DNA from: Rhizobium album | Lineage (GTDB): Bacteria > Pseudomonadota > Alphaproteobacteria > Rhizobiales > Rhizobiaceae | NCBI RefSeq assembly: GCF_003122325.1 | Contig: NZ_QFBC01000011.1 | Coordinates: 150,977 to 214,976, forward strand | Length of the DNA stretch: 64,000 nt | Direction of reading: 5' to 3' | In this document: positions 45,044 through 53,711 of the stretch, piece by piece | How positions within the stretch are numbered: position 1 is the stretch's first letter | How the letters are laid out: each line of letters begins with the position of its first letter | Program-made: the position numbers and the translations under genes | The notes under the pieces: model-generated | What the model saw: the letters and a program-made list of their open reading frames with translations, nothing else | Told to the model about the DNA's origin: nothing | The model's database searches: none

Positions 45044-46131
45044 CTGCCAATGCCGCTCTGAGGATCTATGGCGGGCCGCATCGCTACATCCAGGGTCCCG
45101 ATGCGCTGGACCATCTGGGCAAGGCCGCAGCACCTTTCGGCAAAACGCCGGTGGTCGTCGCCGATGCCTTCATTCTCGACCGTATCGGCGCCCGCATCGA
45201 GGCCATTCTGGAGGCCGCCGGGTTGCAGCCGGTCGTCCGCGCCTTCGAAGGCGAAATCACATATCCGGCCATCGAGGCCCTGAACGCGTCGTTGAACGGC
45301 GTTTCGCCCGGTGTGGCGATCGGCATCGGCGGCGGCAAGTCGCTGGATGCGGCGAAGGGACTGGCAAAACAGATCGGCATCGATGTCATCACCGTGCCGA
45401 CGATCGCCTCGAACGACAGCCCGACCAGCGCCTCGATCGCCATGTATGACGATCACCACGTGATGATCTCGGTCGACCGGCTGGACCGCAGCCCCGAAGC
45501 CGTCATCGTCGATACGAAGCTGATCGCCACGGCACCGGTGCGTTTCCTGCGCGCCGGCATCGGCGATGCCATCTCCAAGAAATTCGAAGCCGACGGATGT
45601 TTTGCCGGCACCGGCATCACCCCCTTCGGCACAAGGCCGCTGATCACGGCGATCACCGTTGCCGATGCCTGCTACCGCACCATCCGCGAATACGGCGCCG
45701 AGGCATTGGCCTCCGTCGAACGCCAGGAGGTGACGCCCGCCCTCGAGGCGACGGTCGAGGCGACCGTGCTGATGAGCGGCCTTGGTTTCGAGAATGGCGG
45801 GCTGTCCTTGGCACATTCGCTGACGCGCGGATTGGTCAAGGCGCGCGACGCCAAGAATGCCATCCATGGCGAACATGTCGCCTGGGGCCTGCTGGTGCAA
45901 CTCGCCGCCGAAAATCGCTCCGACGACTATATCCGCGACATCATGGATTTTTACGACGGGATTTCCATGCCGCGCACGCTGGCAGGCCTCGGCATGAAAG
46001 ATGCCACCGCCGACGAAATCCAGGACATCGCCCGCTGGACGATGACCGCGCCGCATCTTGCCAATCTGGCGCTGCCGGTGGATGCGGCTGCCATCGTTAC
46101 GGCCATCGACCGCATCGAGGGCATGGCCTGA
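45040..46131 (+). CDS. Glycerol-dehydrogenase-type (GldA-like) metal-dependent alcohol dehydrogenase
   Basis: This 363-residue protein has the NAD-binding GIGGGKSLDAAKGLA and metal-binding residues in GDAISKKFEA (Asp), LAHSLTRGL (His) and IHGEHVAWG (His), the pattern of GldA. It oxidises a vicinal diol to a hydroxyketone. As the last gene of the sugar operon it could make the ketose for one of the FGGY kinases or dispose of dihydroxyacetone. Confidence 0.9.
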   Translation: MTANAALRIYGGPHRYIQGPDALDHLGKAAAPFGKTPVVVADAFILDRIGARIEAILEAAGLQPVVRAFEGEITYPAIEALNASLNGVSPGVAIGIGGGKSLDAAKGLAKQIGIDVITVPTIASNDSPTSASIAMYDDHHVMISVDRLDRSPEAVIVDTKLIATAPVRFLRAGIGDAISKKFEADGCFAGTGITPFGTRPLITAITVADACYRTIREYGAEALASVERQEVTPALEATVEATVLMSGLGFENGGLSLAHSLTRGLVKARDAKNAIHGEHVAWGLLVQLAAENRSDDYIRDIMDFYDGISMPRTLAGLGMKDATADEIQDIARWTMTAPHLANLALPVDAAAIVTAIDRIEGMA

Positions 46132-46142
46132 TCGCTCAGGCC
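46125..46142. terminator. Bidirectional stem-loop between convergent dehydrogenase and crcB
   Basis: GGCCTGA and TCAGGCC are perfect seven-base arms around TCGC. They span the two stop codons, so one element can serve both genes. Confidence 0.5.
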
Positions 46143-46558
46143 TTGTCGTCGATGGCCGGCGGGGCGGCGGGGCCGTTGAGGTAGGTTGCGATCACGTGAC
46201 CGAAGGCGACGGCCGCCACGCAGAGTGCGACGGAAGCGGCAATGTTGATGCCGGCGCGCAGCGCCGCGCCGTTGCGCATGAGGTCGAGCGTCTGCAGGCT
46301 GAACGACGAGAAGGTCGTGTAACCTCCACAAATGCCGATCATTACGAAGAGGCGCAGGTTTTCCGATGCGGGAAAACGTCCCGTCGCCAGCGTCAGCGTG
46401 CCGAACAGGCCGATGAGAAACGATCCCGTGACATTGATGATGATCGTTCCCCAGGGAAGGTCGCGGCTGATGGGCGCGGCGGCGACGGAAACGGCATAGC
46501 GGCCGAGAGTGCCGAGGGCGCCTCCCGCCATGACCACGAGGCACGTATAAAAGGACAT
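46136..46558 (-). CDS. crcB: CrcB/Fluc fluoride channel
   Basis: This 140-residue four-helix membrane protein has GALGTLGRYAVS, PWGTIIINVTGSFLIGLFGT and GICGGYTTFSSFSLQTLDLM. These contain the conserved Asn and Phe residues of the fluoride pore and the central sodium site. Fluc channels export toxic fluoride as antiparallel dimers. I chose the ATG with TCTGGGGA at proper distance; an ATG two codons earlier is too close to that site. A terminator-like hairpin lies just upstream. Confidence 0.93.
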   Translation of the reverse strand: MSFYTCLVVMAGGALGTLGRYAVSVAAAPISRDLPWGTIIINVTGSFLIGLFGTLTLATGRFPASENLRLFVMIGICGGYTTFSSFSLQTLDLMRNGAALRAGINIAASVALCVAAVAFGHVIATYLNGPAAPPAIDDKA

Positions 46559-46587
46559 GCGCATTCCCCAGATGTCGAGGCAGACAT

Positions 46588-46610
46588 AAAAAACCCGCCG
46601 GGTGGCGGGT
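46588..46610 (-). terminator. Hairpin with T-run just upstream of crcB (attenuator candidate)
   Basis: On the minus strand ACCCGCC, loop ACCC and GGCGGGT are followed by a run of six T. This is a standard intrinsic terminator. It ends about 30 bases before the crcB start, which is too close for a separate downstream promoter with full leader. It may be the expression platform of a leader control element. Confidence 0.55.
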
Positions 46611-46759
46611 CGGTCAGGCGAGCTTTTCCGCAGGTGCTTGCGGTTGCGTTCGTCGGCTTCGCGGCGGTTTCACGAAACACCGTTCCACTGCCCTTATCCT
46701 ATCTTCCCGATGCGGCGGATGCAAATTTCTTCGGCACCGTCGGAAGATCGGAATGTTAC

Positions 46760-46791
46760 CCCGCGTTCGAGCCCCGGGGCTCGAACGCGGG
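46760..46791 (-). terminator. Perfect 32-base palindrome after the chemoreceptor gene
   Basis: CCCGCGTTCGAGCCCC is followed directly by its exact reverse complement with no spacer. It lies 11 bases past the chemoreceptor stop. It could fold as a very stable hairpin and act as a terminator or mRNA 3' end, though there is no T-run. Confidence 0.5.
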
Positions 46792-46802
46792 TGAAGGGGG
46801 GG

Positions 46803-49181
46803 TTAAAATTCCTCCCAGTCGCCGCCGGCCGGCTGGGTGGCGGCGGCATTGCCGTGGAAGGCGGTGGCGAGTTTTCCGGCAAGCGCGCGCGCCGGCGAGG
46901 CGACGGGACGGGTTGTCGCGGACGCACTGGCGACCGGCTGGGCCGCCCGTTGCGGCACCGGCTGGGCCTTCGGGCGGCTCTGCGGGGTCGAGAACGCGGC
47001 GCCTCGCGATTGCTGGGTGCCGAGATTGAACTGTCCCAGCCGGTTGGAGAGCGATGAGACCTCCGTGACCAGCGTATGCGACGCGGCGTTCGATTCCTCG
47101 ACCATGGCGGCATTCTTCTGCGTTGCCTGGTCCATCTGGTTGACGGCGGTGTTGATTTCCTGGAGGCCGGTCGATTGCTCGCGGGCCGACTGCACGATGG
47201 CCTGGACGTTGCTGTTGATCTGCTGCACCTCTTGCACGATAACCTGCAGCGCCTCGCCGGTCTGGCCGACCAGGCTCACGCCGTGCCTGACCTGCTCGCC
47301 GGACGAGCTGATGAGCGCCTTGATCTCCTTGGCCGCGGTGGCCGAGCGTTGCGCCAGTTCGCGGACTTCCTGAGCGACGACCGCAAAACCCTTGCCAGCC
47401 TCGCCGGCGCGGGCGGCTTCGACGCCGGCGTTCAGTGCCAGAAGGTTGGTCTGGAAGGCGATTTCGTCGATGACGCCGATAATGTTGGAGATCGACTGCG
47501 AGGATTGCTCGATGCCGTTCATCGCTTCGACGGCATTGCGAACGATCTTGCCGGAGCGTTCGGCGCTTTCCTTGGCGCGCCCGACCAGATTGCCGGCTTC
47601 TTCGGCGCGCAGCGTCGAATCCTTGACAGAGGTGGTGATTTCTTCCAGTGCGGCGGCCGTTTCCTCGACGGAGGCGGCCTGCTGTTCGGTACGGCGCGCC
47701 AGATCGTCGGCGGCCGAACGGATCTCTTCCGAGCCCGAGAGGATGACCGAAGCATTATCCGAGAAGGAGATCATCGCGGCCCGCAGCTTTTCCACCGAGG
47801 TGTTGAAGTTGCTGCGGGTCTGATCCAGCGCTTCCGTGAACGGCTGGTCGAGACGAACCGTCATGTCGCCGTCGGAGAGTTTTGCCAGGCCCGCCGCCAG
47901 TTCGGTGACGGCGAATTTCACGTCCGCCTCCTGGGCGCTGGAGATCCGGGCGCGCTCGGCGCGCTCGCGCTCCTGTTCCGTGCGGCTGGCTTCGGCGGCG
48001 GCCTCCAGGCGAACCTTCTCGCGGTTGCTTTCGAGCAGGATGCCGAGCGAGCGGGAAAGATCGCCGATCTCGTCCTTGGCCTTTTCGTCCTTCAGCACGA
48101 CGTTCAGCTGGCCGCTGGCGATCTGGCCGGTCTCGTCGATGACATTGGTGATGCGGCGGATGAACTTGCGGGCGATGAGCCAGCCGGCCAGGCTGAGCAG
48201 CAGGGCGGCGATGGCGGTCGTCAGGATCGCATCGCGTATCATGTTGTTGAGCTGCGCGAAGACTGTCGCCTTGGGAACGATGACGATCGCATACCAGTTG
48301 CTGTCGGGCGTCAGTCGGACCGCAGAGGCGACCGCAAAATAGGTCTTTCCATCGGGGCCGATGATTTCCTGCTCGACGTCGGGCGAAGCGATCAGCTTGT
48401 CCCAACCGGCGGTCTGTGCGCCGCCATCGCGGATATTCTTGCCGACGAGTTCGGCTGCCGGATGGCTGATGATCCCGCCGGAACCGGTGATCAGGCTCAT
48501 GAAGCCCGTTTCCATCGGATGGATCGCCGAGATCGCCTTGTTGGCGGCATCGAGCGACAGGTCGATACCTGCCACGCCGACGGGCTTGCCGTCGACGATG
48601 ATCGGCTTGGAGATCGAGGTGATCAGCACGTCCTTGCCGCCGATGGCGTAAGGATAGGGTTCTATGACGAAGGTCTTCTTCTGCGTGAACGGCAGTTGAT
48701 AATAATCGCCCGGGCCGGCGGTCGCGTAGTCCGTCAGGGCCGTATGGGAGATCGTTTCGCCATTCCGCACCCAGTACGGAACGTAACGGCCGGTCGTGTC
48801 ATGGCCCTCCTTGCCGACGAAATCCTTGTCGGCGCCGTCGAATGCGTTCGGCTCCCACCCGGTCCAGACCGCCAGCAGTGCCGGGTTGTCGGCCAGCATG
48901 TTCTGCAGGATCGCGTCGCCCTTGGCGCGGCTTGCATCATTGGTATCCTTCATCGTCGACAGCACGCTTTCCATGGTGTTGACGACGCCGAGGGCTGCGG
49001 CGATCTTGTTTTCGGAGCCCATCGCTTCCGCTTTGGCGATCTGCCGGATGCGCTCCAGGCTGGAGGCGCTGATATCTTCGTAAGCGGTGTTGAAAAGAAT
49101 GGCCGATGCCGCGATGGTGGCGACCAGGCCACAAGCTGCGACGGAAAAAATATTGCGGCCTGTCGTGGATTTGAACAGCAT
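46803..49181 (-). CDS. Methyl-accepting chemotaxis protein with dCache sensor domain
   Basis: This 792-residue chemoreceptor has an N-terminal membrane helix (about 9-30) and a periplasmic dCache domain (about 35-300, [40 protein letters not shown]). A second membrane helix, HAMP domains and a signalling domain follow, with [20 protein letters not shown]. The C-terminus is DWEEF, the type of pentapeptide that tethers CheR/CheB. The ATG after GGGGGGAG was preferred to an upstream TTG. The ligand is unknown; the YW, Y and D pattern hints at an amine or amino acid. Confidence 0.93.
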   Translation of the reverse strand: MLFKSTTGRNIFSVAACGLVATIAASAILFNTAYEDISASSLERIRQIAKAEAMGSENKIAAALGVVNTMESVLSTMKDTNDASRAKGDAILQNMLADNPALLAVWTGWEPNAFDGADKDFVGKEGHDTTGRYVPYWVRNGETISHTALTDYATAGPGDYYQLPFTQKKTFVIEPYPYAIGGKDVLITSISKPIIVDGKPVGVAGIDLSLDAANKAISAIHPMETGFMSLITGSGGIISHPAAELVGKNIRDGGAQTAGWDKLIASPDVEQEIIGPDGKTYFAVASAVRLTPDSNWYAIVIVPKATVFAQLNNMIRDAILTTAIAALLLSLAGWLIARKFIRRITNVIDETGQIASGQLNVVLKDEKAKDEIGDLSRSLGILLESNREKVRLEAAAEASRTEQERERAERARISSAQEADVKFAVTELAAGLAKLSDGDMTVRLDQPFTEALDQTRSNFNTSVEKLRAAMISFSDNASVILSGSEEIRSAADDLARRTEQQAASVEETAAALEEITTSVKDSTLRAEEAGNLVGRAKESAERSGKIVRNAVEAMNGIEQSSQSISNIIGVIDEIAFQTNLLALNAGVEAARAGEAGKGFAVVAQEVRELAQRSATAAKEIKALISSSGEQVRHGVSLVGQTGEALQVIVQEVQQINSNVQAIVQSAREQSTGLQEINTAVNQMDQATQKNAAMVEESNAASHTLVTEVSSLSNRLGQFNLGTQQSRGAAFSTPQSRPKAQPVPQRAAQPVASASATTRPVASPARALAGKLATAFHGNAAATQPAGGDWEEF

Positions 49182-49461
49182 GCGTATGGCTCCCCCCAAG
49201 CGAACACAAGGGTCAAAGATCGCCTGGCTCGCCCATCCCTATTCAAGACAGACAATCGGTTTCAGCCTTTTCGGCCGTCGCCAGCATTGTCCCATTCTTC
49301 CCAGATTGGAGAACTCCTGTTAAATAATAGTAAAATTTTAAATATCTTCCGGCCTGATGGCTGTATTAAATTTGCTTTTTATCAATTCGATCGACGTTTC
49401 TATAGTGCGTACATCGTCGATGGCGCGTGAGATGTCGCGCCCTTTCCTCGTCGTAGCGTCG
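49182..49461. other. Intergenic stretch upstream of the chemoreceptor
   Basis: This 280-base gap is AT-rich around 49315-49390 and should contain the chemoreceptor promoter and the end of the XRE-cupin transcript. No open frame, RNA gene or clear dyad was found. Confidence 0.4.
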
Positions 49462-50031
49462 TCACGACACGACATTGCGCAGGAACGTCAGGATATCGTC
49501 CCGCAGATTGAGATAGGCATAGGGCTGGGAGGAGTTGAAGACCGTGAACGTCCCGGCCGGAAAATCCCTGCTGACCCCGGAGAGTTCGAGCGTCAGGACG
49601 CCGCCGGTGACGAACAGCATTTCTTGCCACCCTTCGGGATCGGGCTCCGCGTCGTAGCGGTCGCCCGGGCCGAGCGTCCAGGCCCACATCTGCACTTCCG
49701 AGGACGCGGGCGTGGAGGCGAGCAGCAGCGCCTGGCTTTCCGGCCGTTCGCCGCGCCAGGTCACCTGCTGGATGGCGGCATGCGATCCGCGTTCGGGATC
49801 GCGCACCAGATCGACGAAACCGACGCCGATGGCCGAAGCCAGCTTGTCGAGGCTGGAAAGGCTGATATTGGCGTCGCCGCCCTCGACGGCCACGATCATC
49901 CGCCGGCTGATGCCCGAGGCCCTGGCAAGCGCCGTCTGGCTCAGCCCGGCGTCGAGGCGCAGCCGCTTGAGGTTGCCGGAAACATGGGCGAGAACATCGC
50001 TTCGGACTTGACTGCGCAATATATTGCTCAT
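49462..50031 (-). CDS. XRE-family regulator with C-terminal cupin domain
   Basis: This 189-residue protein has an XRE helix-turn-helix (about 12-68, LRLDAGLSQTALARASGIS, RRMIVAVEGGDANISLSSL) and a cupin ligand domain (about 85-188, ending RDDILTFLRNVVS). Such regulators sense small amines, amino acids or their derivatives. It diverges from an aminotransferase gene with only 81 bases between them, so it probably controls it. Confidence 0.88.
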   Translation of the reverse strand: MSNILRSQVRSDVLAHVSGNLKRLRLDAGLSQTALARASGISRRMIVAVEGGDANISLSSLDKLASAIGVGFVDLVRDPERGSHAAIQQVTWRGERPESQALLLASTPASSEVQMWAWTLGPGDRYDAEPDPEGWQEMLFVTGGVLTLELSGVSRDFPAGTFTVFNSSQPYAYLNLRDDILTFLRNVVS

Positions 50032-50051
50032 ATCGATCGTGTAGACCGATC
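50016..50051. promoter_or_regulatory. Candidate operators between XRE-cupin regulator and aminotransferase
   Basis: GCAATATATTGC (50016-50027) is a perfect palindrome inside the first codons of the regulator. GATCG and CGATC (50035-50039 and 50047-50051) form an inverted repeat just upstream. Either could be the regulator's site. Confidence 0.35.
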
Positions 50052-50112
50052 ATCGCCCGCTTTCAACCGACTTGGCAACCGCGGGCGCTTCAAAACCGGG
50101 TAGGACCAGCAC

Positions 50113-51246
50113 ATGAAGATTCGCGATTTCGGCGTCGAGATCTGGATGAACCGCTACGAGACGACGTGCGAGTGGAATCTGGCGGAGACCTGTGTCGAGT
50201 CCCTCACCGTCGAAGACCTGCTCGACATGGCCGGCAAGACAGACACCATCCTCTCCGAGCTCTTGCCGCTGAAACTCACCTATGGCGCCATCGAAGGAAG
50301 CGAGCGGCTGCGCAATCTGGTGGCCGGGCTTTACGAGCGGCAGGCCATGGAAAACGTCGTCATCACCCATGGCGCCATCGGTGCCAATGCGCTGGTGCAC
50401 GAAACGCTGGTCGAGCCGGGCGACCGGGTCATTTCGGTTCTGCCGACCTACCAGCAGCATTATTCGATCCCCGAAAGCTTCGGGGCCGACGTGCAGATCC
50501 TCAAGCTCACCGAAAAGACCGGCTTCCTGCCGGATCTCGACGCGTTGAAGCGGCTGGCGACGCCGGGCACGAAGCTGATCGCCATCAACAATCCGAACAA
50601 CCCGACCGGCTCGCTGATGGACAAGGCCTATCTCGAAGCCATCGTCGAGATTGCCAGGGCCTGCGGCGCCTGGGTGCTGTGCGACGAGGTCTATCGCGGC
50701 ATGGATCAGGACGGCGACGGCATGACGGCCTCCATCGCCGATCTCTATGAGAAGGGCATCAGCACCGGCAGCATGTCGAAGACCTATTCGCTGGCGGGCC
50801 TGCGGCTGGGATGGATCGTCGCGCCCGTCGAGATTCTGCGCGCCGTTTCGATCCATCGTGACTACAACACCATCAGCGTCGGCATGCTGGACGATCATTT
50901 CGCGTCGATCGCGCTTGAAAACCGCGACAAGATTCTGGCGCGCAGCCACGCCATCAGCCGCACGAACCTCGCCATTCTCTCAGAATGGGTGGATGGCGAG
51001 CCGTTGATCTCCTGGATCAAGCCGAAATCCGGCACGACGGCACTGTTGAAATACGACCTGCCGATGTCGTCGGAAGCTTTCTGCATCGGCCTGCTGGAAC
51101 GCACGGGCGTGATGCTGACGCCCGGCAGCGCCATGGACATGGAAGGCTACCTGCGCATCGGCTACACCAACGGCGAGCCTATCCTGCGGGAAGGCCTGAA
51201 GCGCATCTCGCAATTCCTGAAGGAGCAGCAGCTGGCGGCGGCGTAA
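50113..51246 (+). CDS. Class I/II PLP-dependent aminotransferase
   Basis: This 377-residue enzyme has NNPNNPTGSL, CDEVYRG with the PLP-pyridine aspartate, and SMSKTYSLAGLRLGW with the PLP lysine (about residue 220). It resembles capreomycidine-synthase-like and related aminotransferases acting on basic or modified amino acids. It is divergent from the XRE-cupin regulator and convergent with ornithine cyclodeaminase. The substrate is unassigned. Confidence 0.87.
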   Translation: MKIRDFGVEIWMNRYETTCEWNLAETCVESLTVEDLLDMAGKTDTILSELLPLKLTYGAIEGSERLRNLVAGLYERQAMENVVITHGAIGANALVHETLVEPGDRVISVLPTYQQHYSIPESFGADVQILKLTEKTGFLPDLDALKRLATPGTKLIAINNPNNPTGSLMDKAYLEAIVEIARACGAWVLCDEVYRGMDQDGDGMTASIADLYEKGISTGSMSKTYSLAGLRLGWIVAPVEILRAVSIHRDYNTISVGMLDDHFASIALENRDKILARSHAISRTNLAILSEWVDGEPLISWIKPKSGTTALLKYDLPMSSEAFCIGLLERTGVMLTPGSAMDMEGYLRIGYTNGEPILREGLKRISQFLKEQQLAAA

Positions 51247-51254
51247 GCGCCGCC
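51237..51254. terminator. Bidirectional stem-loop between aminotransferase and ornithine cyclodeaminase
   Basis: GGCGGCG and CGCCGCC are perfect seven-base arms around TAAG, overlapping the aminotransferase stop codon. The convergent gene ends 18 bases further on. Confidence 0.45.
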
Positions 51255-51271
51255 GACCGGCTGCCGGTAAT

Positions 51272-52318
51272 TCAGTCTTTCGCGCGCTGCAGCATGCCGA
51301 AGAGGTCGCGCGGATCGTCGGGATCGGCGATGATATCGATTTCCTGGTAAAAATCCGTGCCCTTCAGCTTTTCGCGCACGTAGCGCAGCGCCGAAAAATC
51401 CTCGACGGCAAAGCCGACGCTGTCGAACAGCGTGATCTGCCGGTCGTCGCGGCGGCCCTGCGCTTCGCCCCGGATGACGCGCCAGAGTTCGGTGACGGGA
51501 TAGTCGGCGTCCATCTGCTGGATTTCGCCTTCGATGCGTGTTTGCGGCGGATATTCGACAAAGGTATCCGCCCTCAGCAGGATGTCGCGATGCAATTCCG
51601 TCTTGCCGGGGCAATCGCCGCCGATGGCATTGATGTGCACGCCGCCGCCGACCATGTTGTCGGTCAGGATGGTGGCGTATTGCTTGTCTGCGGTGCAGGT
51701 GGTGATGATTCCCGCCCCCTCGATTGCCGCCTGCGACGAGGTGCAACTCGTCACCGTCAGGCCGCTATTGGCGAGGTTCCTGGCGGTCTTGGCCGTTGCC
51801 TTGGCGTCGATGTCGTAGAGGCGCACCTCCTGGATGCCGAGCACGGCCTTCATGGCCAGTGCCTGGAATTCGGCCTGGGCGCCGTTGCCGATCATCGCCA
51901 TGCTGCGGACGTTCCTGGGCGCAAGATGCCGGGCGGCCATGGCGGATGTGGCGGCGGTGCGCAGTGCCGTCAGCAACGTCATTTCCGTCAACAACACCGG
52001 ATATCCGGTCGAAACCGTGGCGAGCAGGCCGAAGGCGGTGACGGTCTGCAGCCCGTCCGCCATGTTCTTCGGGTGGCCGTTGACGTATTTGAAGCCGTAG
52101 ATCTCGCCGTCGGAGGTCGGCATCAGCTCGATGACGCCCTCGCGGGAATGCGAGGCGATCCGCGGGGTCTTGTCGAACATTTCCCAGCGGCGGAAATCCT
52201 CTTCCACCGCGTCTGTCAGTTCCACCAGCACCTTTTCTATGCCGATGTGGTGCACGAGCCGCATCATGTTCTCGACGCTGACGAAAGGAATAAGGGCTTT
52301 TTCGGACGGCGCGATCAC
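51272..52318 (-). CDS. ocd: Ornithine cyclodeaminase
   Basis: This 348-residue protein has the mu-crystallin/OCD fold with the substrate-binding segment EIYGFKYVNGHPKN, the NAD-binding IGNGAQAEFQALA, and GGDCPGKTELH containing the catalytic aspartate. Length and motifs match bacterial enzymes that convert L-ornithine to L-proline and ammonia. It diverges from an Lrp-type regulator, a common pairing in rhizobia and agrobacteria. Activity on a related amino acid such as a methylated or hydroxylated ornithine cannot be excluded. Confidence 0.9.
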   Translation of the reverse strand: MIAPSEKALIPFVSVENMMRLVHHIGIEKVLVELTDAVEEDFRRWEMFDKTPRIASHSREGVIELMPTSDGEIYGFKYVNGHPKNMADGLQTVTAFGLLATVSTGYPVLLTEMTLLTALRTAATSAMAARHLAPRNVRSMAMIGNGAQAEFQALAMKAVLGIQEVRLYDIDAKATAKTARNLANSGLTVTSCTSSQAAIEGAGIITTCTADKQYATILTDNMVGGGVHINAIGGDCPGKTELHRDILLRADTFVEYPPQTRIEGEIQQMDADYPVTELWRVIRGEAQGRRDDRQITLFDSVGFAVEDFSALRYVREKLKGTDFYQEIDIIADPDDPRDLFGMLQRAKD

Positions 52319-52416
52319 TGGTACCTCCTTGCTCGCGAAGATGGCAGGATAACAAGCGGTGATGTTAGCCGAAATGACAAGAATGGGTTGATCTGAACAG
52401 GAAACTGGTCAAATCT

Positions 52417-52426
52417 TATAGCTATA
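52417..52426. promoter_or_regulatory. Candidate Lrp site between ocd and lrp-type genes
   Basis: TATAGCTATA is a perfect ten-base palindrome in the AT-rich 131-base divergent gap, 23 bases before the regulator start. GGTCAAAT and GATCAAAA flank it. Lrp-type proteins bind such AT-rich dyads. The link is inferred. Confidence 0.4.
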
Positions 52427-52449
52427 GCGATCAAAATTTACAGGGCGCC

Positions 52450-52887
52450 ATGACCGTTGCCAAATATATTCCCGACGATCTCGATCGCCGCATCATCGCC
52501 CATCTGCGGGCCGACGGCCGGGCTTCTTTGTCGAAATTATGCGAAGCGGTCGGCGTCGCCCGCGGCACGGTCCAGAACCGTCTCGACCGTTTGATCGAGA
52601 CGGGAACGCTGCTGGGGTTCACGGTGCGGGTCCGGGAGGATTATGACGACCGGGCAGTGCACGCGGTGATGATGATCGAGGTCATCGGCAAATCCACCAC
52701 GCAGGTCATCCGCAAGCTCAGGGGCATTCCGGAAATCTCGTCGCTGCATACCACCAACGGCAACTGGGACCTGGTCGCCAATATCCGCGCCGCAAGCCTG
52801 TCGGATTTCGACCGGGTGCTGCGCGAGGTGCGGATGATCGACGGCGTGTCCAACAGCGAGACGAGCCTGCTGCTCAGCAGCGTCTGA
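52450..52887 (+). CDS. Lrp/AsnC-family transcriptional regulator
   Basis: This 145-residue protein has an N-terminal helix-turn-helix (about 7-55, LDRRIIAHLRADGRASLSKL, CEAVGVARGTVQNRLDRLIE) and a C-terminal RAM ligand domain (about 70-140). Family members sense amino acids. Its divergence from ornithine cyclodeaminase suggests it activates that gene in response to ornithine or a related amino acid. Confidence 0.92.
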   Translation: MTVAKYIPDDLDRRIIAHLRADGRASLSKLCEAVGVARGTVQNRLDRLIETGTLLGFTVRVREDYDDRAVHAVMMIEVIGKSTTQVIRKLRGIPEISSLHTTNGNWDLVANIRAASLSDFDRVLREVRMIDGVSNSETSLLLSSV

Positions 52888-52891
52888 TGGT

Positions 52892-52919
52892 TTGCACCCA
52901 CAGGCGATTGCGGGTGCAA
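52892..52919. terminator. Bidirectional stem-loop between Lrp-type gene and convergent permease
   Basis: TTGCACCC and GGGTGCAA are perfect eight-base arms around a twelve-base loop. It occupies most of the gap between the two convergent stop codons. Confidence 0.55.
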
Positions 52920-52925
52920 GAAGAG

Positions 52926-53708
52926 CTACCGTTGTTTTGCCAGCATCGACCGGGAGAGCACGACGACGATGCCGATCAGGACGGTCGCGGCGATGAAGAG
53001 GAAGGCTGCTGCCGCAATTGCCGGGCTGATGTTTTCGCGGATGCTGGAGAACATCTGCCGCGCCAGGGTGCGCTGGTTGGGGCCGGCGACAAACAGCGTC
53101 AGCACCACCTCGTCGAGCGATGTGGCGAAGGCGAGCACGGCGCCGGAGAGTACACCCGGCAAGGCGAGCGGCAGGGTTACCCGGCGGAACACCGTCAGCG
53201 GCGACGCGCCGAGGCTTTCGGCCGCCAGCTCCACCCGTTCGTCGATGCCGGCCAGCGCACCGGTGACGCTGACCACCACGAAGGGCACCGCCACGACGGT
53301 ATGGGCGATGATCACGCCGGCATAACTGTTGGTCAGCCCGAAACCGGCCAGCAGCACCTGCATGCCGACGCCGAGGACGACGGCGGGCACAACCATGGGC
53401 AGCAGGTACAGCGTGCGGATGCTGCCACGGAAAAACAGCGCCCTGTTGCGCAGGCCCAGCGACGCCGCGGTGCCGAGCACGGTGGCGAGCAGCGTCGTGC
53501 CGCTGCCGATGATCAGGCTGTTGACGATCGCCCGCCGCCAGGCATCCGCCGTGAACAGCTCCTCGAACCAGCGCAGGGACCAGGAAGGGATCGGATAGGT
53601 GAGGATGACGCTCGAGGTGAAGGCGAGCGGCAGGATGGCGATCAGCGGCGCGATCAGGAACAGGATCGTCAGCGAGGCGAAGGCGAATTTCGTCAACTTC
53701 ATCGGCAT
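52926..53708 (-). CDS. Polyamine-type ABC transporter permease (PotC family)
   Basis: This 260-residue permease has six membrane segments and the EAA-type loop ELAAESLGASPLTVFRRVTL. The SFDEVVLTLF-type segment (here TSLDEVVLTLFVAG) near the end is typical of PotC/YdcV. It is the last gene of a four-gene importer on the minus strand. It starts three bases after the PotB-type stop. Confidence 0.9.
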   Translation of the reverse strand: MPMKLTKFAFASLTILFLIAPLIAILPLAFTSSVILTYPIPSWSLRWFEELFTADAWRRAIVNSLIIGSGTTLLATVLGTAASLGLRNRALFFRGSIRTLYLLPMVVPAVVLGVGMQVLLAGFGLTNSYAGVIIAHTVVAVPFVVVSVTGALAGIDERVELAAESLGASPLTVFRRVTLPLALPGVLSGAVLAFATSLDEVVLTLFVAGPNQRTLARQMFSSIRENISPAIAAAAFLFIAATVLIGIVVVLSRSMLAKQR

Positions 53709-53711
53709 GGC

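Noticed and set aside
46611..46740. Fluoride riboswitch aptamer upstream of crcB
   Set aside because: The minus-strand leader contains AAACCGCC and a later terminator, but I could not find the paired GGNGATGG start, the pseudoknot partner or the GCTGATG..CTAC block. Only the terminator is reported.
47076..49430. 784-codon plus-strand frame opposite the chemoreceptor
   Set aside because: It is the reverse shadow of the chemoreceptor gene. Its product has repeated acidic and arginine patterns and no domain.
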